64,000 nucleotides of DNA from Streptomyces caniscabiei (GCF_014930365.1 NZ_JABXWI010000009.1:62001-126000); one strand, 5' to 3'. Shown: positions 41,192 through 50,185, counted from the stretch's first letter. Translations and numbers: made by a program. The notes: generated by a model not told the origin, from the sequence alone.

Positions 41192-41716
41192 GTGGCCGAG
41201 GCCGGTGGGGAGAACGTCGAGCTGGTGTACCGGGCGGCGGTCGGGGACTTCCGCGAGGCGGTGCGGGTGTCCGCGCGTGCCTCGGCCGCCGGCCGGTGGG
41301 GACAGGGTCTGCTGCTGTTCTGCGCCGGGGCGGGCCTCTTCGTCACGGCCGTGGCGCTCGCCCTCGGGACCACGCCCGACGCGCAGGCCTGTGTGATGCC
41401 GGTGGCGGCGCTCGGCGCCCTCGTCCTGCTGCCCCGGCTCCAGGCCCGCCTCCTGCACCGGCGGGCGGCGGCCCTGGGGCTGCACCGCGCCGTGCTGGAC
41501 CCGTGGGGCGTGACGGTCGCGCACGACCACGGCACCGAGCGCCCGGCCCGCTGGTCCCAGGTGTCCCGGTACGCGGAGACCCCGCACACCTTCGTCCTCT
41601 TCGGCGGCGCCCACGCGCTTCGCCTCACGGTGCTGCCGAAGCGGGGCCTGGCGACCCCGGCCGACGCCGACCGGCTCCGCGCCGTCCTCGCCCGCGAGGG
41701 CCTGACCCGGCTGTAG
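41192..41716 (+). CDS. YcxB-like membrane protein
   Basis: 174 residues. Two hydrophobic segments (GLLLFCAGAGLFVTAVALAL and ACVMPVAALGALVLLP) followed by a C-terminal beta-rich domain (LDPWGVTVAHDHGTERPARWSQVSRYAETPHTFVLFGGAHALRLTVLPKRGL), the pattern of YcxB-like proteins. Function unknown. GTG start 3 bp after uppS, same operon. Convergent with zur. Confidence 0.75.
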   Translation: MAEAGGENVELVYRAAVGDFREAVRVSARASAAGRWGQGLLLFCAGAGLFVTAVALALGTTPDAQACVMPVAALGALVLLPRLQARLLHRRAAALGLHRAVLDPWGVTVAHDHGTERPARWSQVSRYAETPHTFVLFGGAHALRLTVLPKRGLATPADADRLRAVLAREGLTRL

Positions 41717-41752
41717 AGCGGGCGCGGGCGTGGACGAGCGCGACGAGGGGCG

Positions 41753-42166
41753 CTACGACGTCTTCGCCGCGCACTCCGCGCAGGTGCCGAAGATCTCCAC
41801 GGTGTGGGCGACGTTCACGAAGCCGTGCTCCGCGGCGATCGCGTCGGCCCACTTCTCGACCGCCGGGCCCTCCACTTCCACGGCCTTGCCGCAGACCCGG
41901 CAGACCAGGTGGTGGTGGTGCTCGCCGGTGGAGCAGCGGCGGTACACGGACTCGCCGTCGGAGGTGCGCAGGACATCGACCTCTCCCGCGTCGGCGAGGG
42001 ACTGCAACGTGCGGTACACGGTGGTGAGCCCGACCGAGTCGCCCTTGTGCTTGAGCATGTCGTGGAGTTCCTGCGCGCTGCGGAACTCGTCGACCTCGTC
42101 CAGTGCCGCGGCCACGGCCGCCCGCTGCCGGGTGGAACGACCTCGTACAGGTCCGGCGGTCGTCAC
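41753..42166 (-). CDS. zur: Zinc uptake regulator Zur (Fur family)
   Basis: 137 residues. Winged helix STRQRAAVAAALDEVDEFRSAQELHDMLKHKGDSVGLTTVYRTLQSLADAGEVDVLR, metal sites GEHHHHLVCRVCGKAVEVEG and a second CAEC pair near the end. Position as the last gene of the znuA-znuC-znuB block identifies it as Zur rather than Fur. With zinc it represses zinc uptake. GTG 42166 has a perfect GAGGAGG upstream; a longer ORF start at 42202 is unlikely. 71 bp gap from znuB. Confidence 0.93.
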   Translation of the reverse strand: MTTAGPVRGRSTRQRAAVAAALDEVDEFRSAQELHDMLKHKGDSVGLTTVYRTLQSLADAGEVDVLRTSDGESVYRRCSTGEHHHHLVCRVCGKAVEVEGPAVEKWADAIAAEHGFVNVAHTVEIFGTCAECAAKTS

Positions 42167-42237
42167 CGTTGCCTCCTCACGTAGCGGTCTTGCGGGGGCC
42201 ATTGTGCCAGCCCTCGCCGGACCCGTTCAGCCGCCGG

Positions 42238-43182
42238 TCACCCGGTGGACCCCTGGGCGGAGCCCCGGGCGGCCGGAACAGTGTCCTTCGCGGCCCCGGC
42301 CCCGGCGGTCTCCCGGGCCGTCGGGACCCCGCACTCCGCCGGGTCCCCGAGGGCCGTCTCCAAGGCCTTCGCACGGCGCCTGGCCAGCGGTGTCGCCAGT
42401 GCGGTCAGCACCATGAACGCGGCGATGGCCAGCAGCACGATCGTCGCGCCGGGCGGCACGTCCTGGTAGTACGAGGTGATCGTGCCGCCGATCGTCACGG
42501 ACACCCCGAGGGCCACGGCGATCGCGAAGGTCGCCGCGAAACTGCGGGTGAGCTGCTGCGCGGCGGCGACGGGGACGACCATCAGCGCGGAGACCAGCAG
42601 CAGGCCGACGACGCGCATGGCGACCGTCACGGTCACCGCCGCCGTGACCGCCGTGAGCAGGTTCAACGCCCGCACCGGCAGGCCGGTGACGCGGGCGAAC
42701 TCCTCGTCCTGGCTGACCGCGAAGAGCTGCCGGCGCAGCGCCAGCGTCATCACGATCACGAACGCGGCGAGCACGCAGATCGCGGTGATGTCCTCCTGTG
42801 ACACGGTCGACAGCGAGCCGAAGAGGAACGACATCAGATTGGCGTTGGTACCGCCGGGCGCGAGGTTGATGAGCATCACACCGCCGGCCATGCCGCCGTA
42901 GAAGAGCATGGCGAGCGCGATGTCGCCGCGTGTCTTCCCGTACCAGCGGATCAGCTCCATCAGCACGGCGCCCACGACGGACACCAGCGTCGCCATCCAC
43001 ACCGGCGACCACGAGAGCATGAAGCCGAGGCCGACGCCGGTCATCGCGACATGGCCGATGCCGTCACCCATGAGGGCCTGGCGGCGCTGGACGAGGTAGA
43101 TGCCGATCGCGGGGGCGGTGATGCCGACGAGGACGGCGGCGAGCAGGGCCCGCTGCATGAAGGCGTAGTCGAGGAAATCCAT
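42238..43182 (-). CDS. znuB: Zinc ABC transporter permease ZnuB
   Basis: 314 residues, eight to nine hydrophobic segments of the ABC-3 family: FMQRALLAAVLVGITAPAIGIYLVQRRQALMGDGIGHVAMTGVGLGF, and the coupling-helix region with GLPVRALNLLTAVTAAVTVTVAMRVVGLLLVSALMVVP. The C-terminus is an unusual ~50-residue Ala/Gly-rich tail. 13 bp from znuC. Located in the plasma membrane. Confidence 0.94.
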   Translation of the reverse strand: MDFLDYAFMQRALLAAVLVGITAPAIGIYLVQRRQALMGDGIGHVAMTGVGLGFMLSWSPVWMATLVSVVGAVLMELIRWYGKTRGDIALAMLFYGGMAGGVMLINLAPGGTNANLMSFLFGSLSTVSQEDITAICVLAAFVIVMTLALRRQLFAVSQDEEFARVTGLPVRALNLLTAVTAAVTVTVAMRVVGLLLVSALMVVPVAAAQQLTRSFAATFAIAVALGVSVTIGGTITSYYQDVPPGATIVLLAIAAFMVLTALATPLARRRAKALETALGDPAECGVPTARETAGAGAAKDTVPAARGSAQGSTG

Positions 43183-43195
43183 CGTGGGTGCCTTC

Positions 43196-43963
43196 TCAGC
43201 TCAGCAGGCCCGTACGGACGGGCTCGGCGCCCGGTGCCGCGTGCGGGTGGACGTGGTCGTGGCCGGGCAGCGCGTGCTGGCCGACCGCCTTCGGGGGCGG
43301 GCCGTCGTGGGTGACGCAGCCGTCGCGCAGGACGACCGCGCGGTCGATCAGCGGCTCCAGCGGGCCGAGTTCATGGAGGACCAGCAGCACGGTGGTGCCC
43401 TTGGCGACCTGCTCGCGCAGGGTCGCGGCCAGCACCTCCTGGCTGGCCAGGTCGACGCCCGCCATGGGCTCGTCCATGATCAGGAGTTCGGGTTCCGAGG
43501 CGAGGGCGCGGGCGATGAGGACGCGCTGGTGCTGGCCGCCGGAGAGGGCGTTCACCGAGTCCTTGGCGCGGTCCGCCATGCCGACCATCTCCAGGGCGTG
43601 CCGGATCGCCGCGCGGTCGACTCCGCGCAGGATGCCGAAGCGGGCGCGGGAGAGCCTGCCCGAGGCCACGATCTCCGTCACCGTCGCCGGGACACCGCCG
43701 GCCGCCGTGGTGCGCTGCGGCACGTACCCGAGGCGCCGCCAGTCGCGGAAGCGGCGCCGGGGGGTGCCGAACAGCTCGATCTCGCCGTCGCTGACCGGTA
43801 CCTGCCCGATCACCGTGCGCACGGCGGTGGACTTCCCGGAGCCGTTGGCGCCGAGCAGCGCGACGACCTCACCGCGGTGCACGGTGAGGTCGATGCCGCG
43901 CAGGACGGTGCGCGAGCCCAGTTCGGCGCGGACGCCGCGCAACGCGATGACGGGCTCGGTCAT
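43196..43963 (-). CDS. znuC: Zinc ABC transporter ATP-binding protein ZnuC
   Basis: 255 residues. Walker A LLGANGSGKST, Q-loop YVPQRTT, signature NALSGGQHQRVLIARAL, Walker B ELLIMDEPMAGVD, H-loop LVLHELGPL. The His-rich C-terminal tail (HALPGHDHVHPHA) is common in zinc transporters and may bind the metal. GGAGG precedes ATG 43963; 28 bp after znuA. Confidence 0.95.
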   Translation of the reverse strand: MTEPVIALRGVRAELGSRTVLRGIDLTVHRGEVVALLGANGSGKSTAVRTVIGQVPVSDGEIELFGTPRRRFRDWRRLGYVPQRTTAAGGVPATVTEIVASGRLSRARFGILRGVDRAAIRHALEMVGMADRAKDSVNALSGGQHQRVLIARALASEPELLIMDEPMAGVDLASQEVLAATLREQVAKGTTVLLVLHELGPLEPLIDRAVVLRDGCVTHDGPPPKAVGQHALPGHDHVHPHAAPGAEPVRTGLLS

Positions 43964-43991
43964 GCCTGCTGCCTCCGGATGATCAACAAGG

Positions 43992-44954
43992 TCACTTGGC
44001 TCCCAGGGCCGTCTGGAGGGCCTTGAGGTTGGCTTCCTGGACCGCGAAGTAGTCCTTGCCGCGCGACTTCTCCGTGATGCCCTCGATCGGGTCGAGGACG
44101 TCGGTCTTCAGGTTCGCGTCGGCGGCGATGGTCTTCGCGGTCTTGTCGCTGACCAGTGTCTCGTAGAACACCGTGGTCACGCCGTCGGCCTTCGCCATCT
44201 TCTCAAGTTCCTTCACCCGGGCGGCACTCGGCTCGGACTCGGGGTCGAGGCCGGAGATGGCCTCCTCGGTGAGGCCGTAGCGCTCGGCGAGGTAGCCGAA
44301 GGCGGCGTGGGTGGTGATGAAGACCTTGGTCCTCGTGTCCTTCAGCCCGTTGACGAACTGGTCGTTGAGCGCGCCCAGCTTCTCGACCAGGGCCTCGGTG
44401 TTGGTCTTGTAGGTGTCCGCGTGGTCCGGGTCGGCCTTCTCGAGGGCGGCGCCGACCCCCTTGGCGACCTCGGCGTACTTCACGGGGTCGAGCCAGATGT
44501 GCGGGTCCTTGCCCTCCAGCTCCTCGTTCTCGTGGTCGTCGTGCTCGGCCGAGTGGCCGCCGACCTCGTTGCCGTGGTGCTCCATGTCGGTCAGCGTGGC
44601 CGCGTCGATCTTCGTCTCGTGGCCGGACTGCGCGACCGCCTCGTCGACGGAGGGCTGCAGGCCCTTGAGGTAGAGCACGGCGTCCGACTCCTGGAGCGCG
44701 GCCGTCTGCTTGGCGCTGATCTCCAGGTCGTGCGGCTCCTGGCCGGGCTGGGTCAGACTGGTGACGTTCACGTACTTCCCGCCGATCTGCTCGGCGAGGA
44801 AGGCCATCGGGTAGAACGACGCGACGACGTCGAACTTGTCGGTGTTGCCCGCGGCGGCGCTGTCGCCGCCGCACGCCGTGAGAGTGGTGAGGCCGAGGGC
44901 GGCGGCCGCGGTCGCCGCCGCGGGTATCAGAAGGCGTCGTCGTACTACGTTCAT
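43992..44954 (-). CDS. znuA: Zinc-binding lipoprotein ZnuA
   Basis: 320 residues from the chosen start. Lipoprotein signal: MNVVRRRLLIPAAATAAAAL then GLTTLTAC (lipobox LTAC). A metal-binding fold with PGQEPHDLEIS, a His/Asp/Glu-rich loop (MEHHGNEVGGHSAEHDDHENEE), DPHIWLDP and TTHAAFGYLAERYGL. Delivers zinc to ZnuBC at the outer face of the membrane. ATGs at 44969, 44963 and 44954 are in frame; 44954 fits a leaderless promoter and a normal signal peptide. Two Zur-box-like sites cover the promoter. Confidence 0.94.
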   Translation of the reverse strand: MNVVRRRLLIPAAATAAAALGLTTLTACGGDSAAAGNTDKFDVVASFYPMAFLAEQIGGKYVNVTSLTQPGQEPHDLEISAKQTAALQESDAVLYLKGLQPSVDEAVAQSGHETKIDAATLTDMEHHGNEVGGHSAEHDDHENEELEGKDPHIWLDPVKYAEVAKGVGAALEKADPDHADTYKTNTEALVEKLGALNDQFVNGLKDTRTKVFITTHAAFGYLAERYGLTEEAISGLDPESEPSAARVKELEKMAKADGVTTVFYETLVSDKTAKTIAADANLKTDVLDPIEGITEKSRGKDYFAVQEANLKALQTALGAK

Positions 44955-44991
44955 GACAGTCATTTTCATCTTGTCTGGAAACGATTGTCAA
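44954..44991 (-). promoter_or_regulatory. znuA promoter with two Zur boxes
   Basis: On the minus strand, TTGACA (44991-44986), 18-bp spacer, GAAAAT (44967-44962), then seven bases to ATG 44954. Box 1 TGACAATCGTTTCCA (44990-44976) overlaps the -35; box 2 TGAAAATGACTGTCA (44968-44954) overlaps the -10. Both resemble the Streptomyces Zur consensus TGAAAATGATTTTCA, and their centres are 22 bp apart. Confidence 0.7.
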
Positions 44992-45058
44992 CAAGCCTGG
45001 TGGTAAGCCCAAGGTAAGGCCTTTGTCCGCTCTCGGCCGTCTCCTTCCCCGAACCGAT

Positions 45059-45089
45059 TTGATCCGAGGGGCCGCCCCGCCGGTAACCT
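45059..45089 (+). promoter_or_regulatory. Possible glyS promoter
   Basis: TTGATC (45059-45064) and TAACCT (45084-45089) with a 19-bp spacer, 81 bp before the GTG. Spacing is long, so support is modest. No T-box-like structure is evident. Confidence 0.35.
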
Positions 45090-45169
45090 GAAGCATTCGC
45101 TCTGAAGCGCGTCCGCTTCCTCCAGGAGCGCATCGCTTCGTCGCCCGTCGTCGTAATGAAGAGAGCACC

Positions 45170-46552
45170 GTGGCCGCCGACAAGATCGACACCATCGTCA
45201 GCCTGAGCAAGCGCCGTGGCTTCGTATTCCCGTGCAGCGAGATCTACGGCGGCCAGCGCGCCGCCTGGGACTACGGACCGCTGGGTGTCGAGCTCAAGGA
45301 GAACATCAAGCGTCAGTGGTGGCGCTACATGGTGACGTCGCGCGAGGACGTGGTCGGTATCGACTCGTCCGTCATCCTGGCCTCCGAGGTCTGGGTGGCA
45401 TCCGGCCACGTCGCCACCTTCTCCGACCCGCTCACCGAGTGCACCGCGTGCCACAAGCGGTACCGCGCGGACCACCTGGAAGAGGGCTACGAGGAGAAGA
45501 AGGGCTACGCCCCGGCGAACGGCCTGGCCGACATCAACTGCCCCAACTGCGGCAACAAGGGCCAGTTCACCGAGCCCAAGCAGTTCTCGGGTCTGCTCTC
45601 CACCCACCTCGGCCCCACCCAGGACACCGGCTCCATCGCCTACCTGCGTCCCGAGACCGCCCAGGGCATCTTCACCAACTTCGCCCAGGTGCAGACCACT
45701 TCGCGCCGCAAGCCGCCGTTCGGCATCGCGCAGATGGGCAAGTCCTTCCGCAACGAGATCACGCCCGGCAACTTCATCTTCCGCACCCGCGAGTTCGAGC
45801 AGATGGAGATGGAGTTCTTCGTCAAGCCGGGCGAGGACGAGAAGTGGCAGGAGTACTGGATGCAGGAGCGGTGGAACTGGTACACCGGCCTGGGTCTGCG
45901 CGAGGAGAACATGCGGTGGTTCGAGCACCCGCAGGAGAAGCTCTCCCACTACTCCAAGCGCACCGCCGACATCGAGTACCGCTTCCAGTTCGGCGGCAGC
46001 GAGTGGGGTGAGCTGGAGGGCGTCGCCAACCGCACCGACTACGACCTCGGCGCGCACTCCAAGGCCTCCGGCCAGGACCTGTCGTACTACGACCAGGAGG
46101 CGAGCGAGCGCTACACGCCGTTCGTCATCGAGCCGGCGGCCGGTGTCGGCCGCACGATGCTGGCGTTCCTGCTCGACGCGTACACCGAGGACGAGGCCCC
46201 CAACGCCAAGGGCAAGCTGGAGAAGCGCACGGTGCTGCGCCTCGACCACCGCATCGCCCCGGTGAAGGTGGCGGTCCTCCCGCTGTCCCGCAACCCCGAG
46301 CTGTCCCCGAAGGCGAAGGGGCTCGCGACGGCGCTGCGGCAGAACTGGAACATCGAGTTCGACGACGCGGGTGCGATCGGGCGGCGTTACCGCCGCCAGG
46401 ACGAGATCGGTACGCCGTACTGCGTGACCGTCGACTTCGACACGCTCGACGACAACGCGGTGACCGTGCGCGAGCGCGACTCGATGAAGCAGGAGCGGGT
46501 GTCTCTCGACCAGATCGAGGGCTACCTCGCGGCTCGGCTGGTCGGCGCCTGA
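45170..46552 (+). CDS. glyS: Glycyl-tRNA synthetase (single-chain type)
   Basis: 460 residues. Class II: motif 1 region YGPLGVELKENIKRQWW, motif 2 FRNEITPGNFIFRTREFEQMEMEFF, motif 3 EPAAGVGRTMLAFLLDAY, and a C-terminal anticodon-binding domain (APVKVAVLPLSRNPELSPKA). Two CxxC pairs (CTACHKRY and CPNCGNKG) suggest a zinc insertion. It is the eukaryotic-like alpha2 enzyme of actinobacteria. GTG start; divergent from znuA with 215 bp between. A palindromic element follows the stop. Confidence 0.96.
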   Translation: MAADKIDTIVSLSKRRGFVFPCSEIYGGQRAAWDYGPLGVELKENIKRQWWRYMVTSREDVVGIDSSVILASEVWVASGHVATFSDPLTECTACHKRYRADHLEEGYEEKKGYAPANGLADINCPNCGNKGQFTEPKQFSGLLSTHLGPTQDTGSIAYLRPETAQGIFTNFAQVQTTSRRKPPFGIAQMGKSFRNEITPGNFIFRTREFEQMEMEFFVKPGEDEKWQEYWMQERWNWYTGLGLREENMRWFEHPQEKLSHYSKRTADIEYRFQFGGSEWGELEGVANRTDYDLGAHSKASGQDLSYYDQEASERYTPFVIEPAAGVGRTMLAFLLDAYTEDEAPNAKGKLEKRTVLRLDHRIAPVKVAVLPLSRNPELSPKAKGLATALRQNWNIEFDDAGAIGRRYRRQDEIGTPYCVTVDFDTLDDNAVTVRERDSMKQERVSLDQIEGYLAARLVGA

Positions 46553-46602
46553 GGGGTTGCCTCGCTGGTGTGATTGAGCGGCTGCGGGCCGTTCGTGGCT
46601 GG

Positions 46603-46663
46603 TCGCGCAGTTCCCCGCGCCCCTGGAGGGCCTTCGGCCCTTCCGGGCGCGGGGAACTCGGCG
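46603..46663. repeat. Dispersed palindromic element, copy 8
   Basis: CGCGCAGTTCCCCGCGCCCC and complementary GGGCGCGGGGAACTCGGCG with an inner GGAGGGCC-ttc-GGCCCTTCC stem. It lies between the convergent glyS and the next gene. Confidence 0.88.
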
Positions 46664-46677
46664 TTCCGCAGGGCCGG

Positions 46678-47790
46678 TTACAGGTCCAGGTCGGCGAAGA
46701 GGGCCGCGTGGTCGGAGGCCTGGGTCAGGCGGGACGTCACCGTGTCGAAGTGCGGGAAGGTGTTCGGCGCCCAGACCCCGCGGCGCTCCACCTCCACGTT
46801 CCGCACCCGGTCGAACAGCTCGGGCGAGAACATCAGGTAGTCGATCTTGTCCTTCGGGTTGGTCGCCGTGCCGTGGGTGCCCGGGAGTTCATCGTCGTAA
46901 CTGGGGTGGCTCATCGCGTCCTGGAGGCCGGCGGCGAGCAGGTGCTTGATCGGGTCGCTGGTCGGTGAGTCGTTGAGGTCACCGGCGACGATCACCCGGT
47001 CCGAGCGGTCCAGGGCGGCCTCGTAGATCTCCCGCACTCTCCGTGCCTGGTCCAGGCGCAGGCTCCCGCCGCCGCCTATCTGGCTCTTGAAGTGGTTGCC
47101 CAGGATCCACAGCGGGGTGCCGCCCAGCGCTATCTCGAACTCGGGGCAGTCCCGGCTGAAGAGCCGGTCCGTGGAGCCGTTCCGCATGTCGAAGATGTGG
47201 GAGCGGACGGAGGTGATCGGGTGCCGGCTGAGGATGCCCACATCGATGCCGCGCCGGTCGTTGCCGTCGACCAGCATGTTGAACGGGTACGGCTTGCCGC
47301 CGGGGAGACCGCCCACGATCTGCTCGTTGAAGCGCTCCAGGGTGAGGCGGTCCTCGACCTCGACCGTGACCACGATGTCGGCGTCGACCTCCTTGATCAC
47401 CCGCGCGGTGTTCCGGATGGACTCCAGGCTGAGGTCGCCGCGCACCAGCTCGGCCCAACCCGACCATTTCGTACGGCCCTTGGCCACGACCTTGATGACG
47501 GGGTCGTCCGGGTTCCCGCTCTGGGTGAAGAGCTTGGCGCCCGATCCCTTGAGCTGGTTGACGAAGATCGGCCCCCGGGTCTCCGGATCGATGTCGAAGG
47601 CGCGGTGTTCCTTGACCAGCCCGGCGATCCGGGCCTTGTCGTCCTCCGAGTAGACCTCCTTGTCGAGGAGGTCCACCAGTGTGTTGAAGTCCCGGAGGAT
47701 CTTCTCCCGGTCCTGCTCGTCCGCGAACCGGAAGACCTCGGGGCGTCGGAACAGGTTCTCGACGTTGTAGGTGGCGATACGGACGGTCAT
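46678..47790 (-). CDS. Endonuclease/exonuclease/phosphatase family protein
   Basis: 370 residues. IATYNVENLF opens the EEP fold, ILGNHFKSQIGGGG and VIVAGDLNDSP supply catalytic Asn/Asp residues, IDYLMFSPEL and ASDHAALFADL the C-terminal Asp-His. Mg-dependent hydrolysis of DNA, phosphoinositide-like or other phosphodiesters; substrate not predictable. No signal peptide. ATG 47790 has GGAGGG five bases upstream. Convergent with glyS. Confidence 0.85.
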   Translation of the reverse strand: MTVRIATYNVENLFRRPEVFRFADEQDREKILRDFNTLVDLLDKEVYSEDDKARIAGLVKEHRAFDIDPETRGPIFVNQLKGSGAKLFTQSGNPDDPVIKVVAKGRTKWSGWAELVRGDLSLESIRNTARVIKEVDADIVVTVEVEDRLTLERFNEQIVGGLPGGKPYPFNMLVDGNDRRGIDVGILSRHPITSVRSHIFDMRNGSTDRLFSRDCPEFEIALGGTPLWILGNHFKSQIGGGGSLRLDQARRVREIYEAALDRSDRVIVAGDLNDSPTSDPIKHLLAAGLQDAMSHPSYDDELPGTHGTATNPKDKIDYLMFSPELFDRVRNVEVERRGVWAPNTFPHFDTVTSRLTQASDHAALFADLDL

Positions 47791-48037
47791 GGCGCCCTCC
47801 TCGGGGCGGCGCAGGTGATCGCGCGGCCGTGGCGCAGGCGCCGCTCCGGGTTGACTGCGCCCCGACAATCAAGAGTGTCCGAGAAGGGGTGATCCGTGTC
47901 CAACGGAGCGACAGGGAGAATGTCCGGAACGTTATGAGAATTTCCGTACAGACGCACCAATCCGCACCCTTCCCCGCGCCGAAGGAGAGGGCAGACGGCC
48001 CGCAGAGGGCGGGCCGCGCATCTTCACGGGGGCGTTC

Positions 48038-49048
48038 ATGCGCAAGCAAGCGGTCATCGGCGTACTGACCATGGCGGTGGCGATCGGCACGGTCGGTGCC
48101 GTCGGAACCGGGGCACTGGGCGGATCCGGCGCGCTGGGGGGATCGGGTTCGTCGGGCGGATCCGGGGCGTCGAGCGGTTCGTCGGCGTCGGCGTCGGCGT
48201 GGGGCTCGGCGGGCGACTCCGTCGGCACCGGGGCCGACGTCGAGTCCAAGGGCGGGCTCCTCGGCGGCGGGGCGAAGGTGCCCGGCGGTCTGAAGGCCGT
48301 CGGGCTCACCACCGACCAGCGGCTCGTCGTCTTCCGCGTCGACAAGCCGGGTGCCGTCGTCCCGCTCGGCAGGGTCCGCGGTCTCAAGGGCGACACCCGG
48401 CTCGTCGGCATCGACTACCGCGTCCAGAACAACAAGCTGTACGGCGTCGGCGACAAGGGCGGTGTCTACACCCTCGGCGAGGCCGGCGCCAAGGCCACCA
48501 AGGTCTCCCAGCTCACCGTCGCCCTCCAAGGCACGGCGTACGGCGTCGACTTCAACCCCGCCGCCAACCGTCTGCGGGTGATCAGTGACACCGGCCAGAA
48601 CCTCCGCCACAACCTCGACGACCCCCAGGGCGCCCCGGCCGCCGGCACCACGGCCGTCGACGGCACCCTCACCGACCCGCCGGTCCCGCCCGCCACGGCC
48701 GGCGTCACCGCGCGGGGGGTGACCGGGGCGGCGTACACGAACAACGACCTCGACACCGCCACCGCGACCACCCTGTTCGACCTCGACACCGCCCAGGACC
48801 GGATCTCCCTCCAGTCCCCGGCCAACGCGGGCAACCTCGCCCCCACGGGCGGGCTCGGCGTGGACGCCCCGCTGAACACCGGGTTCGACATCCACAGCTC
48901 GGCGCGGAGCGGGGTGAACGCCGGGTATGCGGTGACGGGGTCGCGCCTCTTCGCCGTCGACCTGCTGACGGGGAAGGCGAGTTCGGTGGGCGCCTTCCCG
49001 AAGGGCCGCCAGGTGGTGGACCTGGCGATACCGCTGCGTCAGGGCTGA
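48038..49048 (+). CDS. Secreted DUF4394 domain protein
   Basis: 336 residues. Signal peptide MRKQAVIGVLTMAVAIGTVGAVG, then a Gly/Ser linker (GGSGALGGSGSSGGSGASSGSS), then repetitive beta-strand sequence typical of DUF4394: AVGLTTDQRLVVFRVDKPGAV, LVGIDYRVQNNKLYGVGDKGGVYTL, YGVDFNPAANRLRVISDTGQNLRHNLD and GAAYTNNDLDTATATTLFDLDTAQDRI. Probably a beta-propeller-like extracellular protein of unknown function. ATG 48038. No operon partner. Confidence 0.8.
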   Translation: MRKQAVIGVLTMAVAIGTVGAVGTGALGGSGALGGSGSSGGSGASSGSSASASAWGSAGDSVGTGADVESKGGLLGGGAKVPGGLKAVGLTTDQRLVVFRVDKPGAVVPLGRVRGLKGDTRLVGIDYRVQNNKLYGVGDKGGVYTLGEAGAKATKVSQLTVALQGTAYGVDFNPAANRLRVISDTGQNLRHNLDDPQGAPAAGTTAVDGTLTDPPVPPATAGVTARGVTGAAYTNNDLDTATATTLFDLDTAQDRISLQSPANAGNLAPTGGLGVDAPLNTGFDIHSSARSGVNAGYAVTGSRLFAVDLLTGKASSVGAFPKGRQVVDLAIPLRQG

Positions 49049-49064
49049 CGGACGAGCGGGGCTG

Positions 49065-49084
49065 ACGAATAACGAATAACGAAT
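49065..49084. repeat. Short tandem repeat (AACGAAT)
   Basis: Three consecutive copies (first lacking one base) immediately before the AKR operator palindrome, with an AT-rich composition unlike the surroundings. Confidence 0.8.
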
Positions 49085-49090
49085 GGCAGG

Positions 49091-49126
49091 TGACAGCTGA
49101 CAGATATTGAAATCTGTCAGCTGTCA
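49091..49126. promoter_or_regulatory. Perfect 36-bp palindromic operator of the AKR-TetR operon
   Basis: TGACAGCTGACAGAT (49091-49105) and ATCTGTCAGCTGTCA (49112-49126) are exact complements around a 6-bp centre; each arm repeats the TGACAG motif twice. It ends 17 bp before the AKR start and is the probable binding site of the TetR protein encoded downstream. Confidence 0.8.
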
Positions 49127-49142
49127 TGTCATCGTGGAGCCC

Positions 49143-50159
49143 ATGACGACGACGATGCAGACCCGCCCCCTCGGATCCGCCGGCCCCCAGGTCTCCGCCC
49201 TCGGCCTCGGCTGCATGGGCATGTCCGCGCTGTACGGCGGCGCCGACCGGACCGAATCGCTCGCGACCATCCACGAGGCCCTCGAAGCCGGCGTCACCCT
49301 GCTGGACACCGGCGACTTCTACGGGATGGGCCACAACGAACTGCTGATCGGCGAAGCCCTGCGCACCGCGCCCGCGGCCCACCGGGAGCAGGCCCTGACC
49401 AGCGTCAAGTTCGGCGCGCTGCGCGACGCGGACGGCGGCTGGTCCGGCTACGACGGCCGCCCGGCGGCCGTGCGCAACTTCGCCGCCTACTCCCTCCAGC
49501 GCCTCGGCACCGACCACATCGACGTCTACCGGATCGCACGGGTCGACCCCGACGTGCCGATCGAGGAGACGGTCGGCGCGATCGCCGAACTGGTCGAGAA
49601 GGGGTACGTCCGCCACATCGGCCTGAGCGAGGTGGGCGCGGAGACCATCCGCCGCGCCGCCGCCACGGCCCCGATCGCGGACCTCCAGATCGAGTACTCC
49701 CTCATCTCGCGCGGCATCGAGCGGGAGATCCTGCCGACCACGCGCGAACTGGGCATCGCCGTCACGGCATACGGCGTCCTCTCCCGCGGGCTGATCTCCG
49801 GCCACTTCACCCACGACCGGCAGCTGGCGCCCGGCGACTTCCGGGCCTTCTCGCCCCGCTTTCAGGGGGAGAACCTCCGGCACAACCTGGACCTCGTCGA
49901 GGCCCTGCGGAAGATCGCCGACCAGAAGGGGGCGTCGGTGGCCCAGATCGCGATCGCCTGGGTGCTCTCGCGCGGCGAGGACGTCGTCCCGCTCGTCGGG
50001 GCCCGCCGCCGGGACCGCCTCGCGGAGGCACTGGGCGCGCTGGAGGTGCGCCTCGACGCCGACGACCTCGCGGCGATCGAGGGCGCCGTCCCGGCGGACG
50101 CGGCGGCCGGCGACCGCTACCCGGCCGCCCAGCTGGCGCACCTCGACAGCGAGCGCTGA
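49143..50159 (+). CDS. Aldo/keto reductase
   Basis: 338 residues, TIM barrel AKR. Catalytic Asp55 and Tyr60 (LLDTGDFYGMGHNE) and Lys89 (TSVKFG) are present, while the usual catalytic His position reads YRIARVDP (Ala or Arg region), as in some AKR13-like members. NADPH-dependent reduction of aldehydes or ketones. ATG 49143 with GGAG four bases upstream. First gene of an operon with a TetR regulator 26 bp downstream, controlled by the palindrome at 49091-49126. Confidence 0.9.
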   Translation: MTTTMQTRPLGSAGPQVSALGLGCMGMSALYGGADRTESLATIHEALEAGVTLLDTGDFYGMGHNELLIGEALRTAPAAHREQALTSVKFGALRDADGGWSGYDGRPAAVRNFAAYSLQRLGTDHIDVYRIARVDPDVPIEETVGAIAELVEKGYVRHIGLSEVGAETIRRAAATAPIADLQIEYSLISRGIEREILPTTRELGIAVTAYGVLSRGLISGHFTHDRQLAPGDFRAFSPRFQGENLRHNLDLVEALRKIADQKGASVAQIAIAWVLSRGEDVVPLVGARRRDRLAEALGALEVRLDADDLAAIEGAVPADAAAGDRYPAAQLAHLDSER

Positions 50160-50185
50160 TCCCGCCGCCGGGTACGGTTCCCTCC

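Noticed and set aside
44992..45169. T-box leader before glyS
   Set aside because: No T-box-like conserved bulge or specifier structure is visible; only small GAAGCG/CGCTTC pairings.
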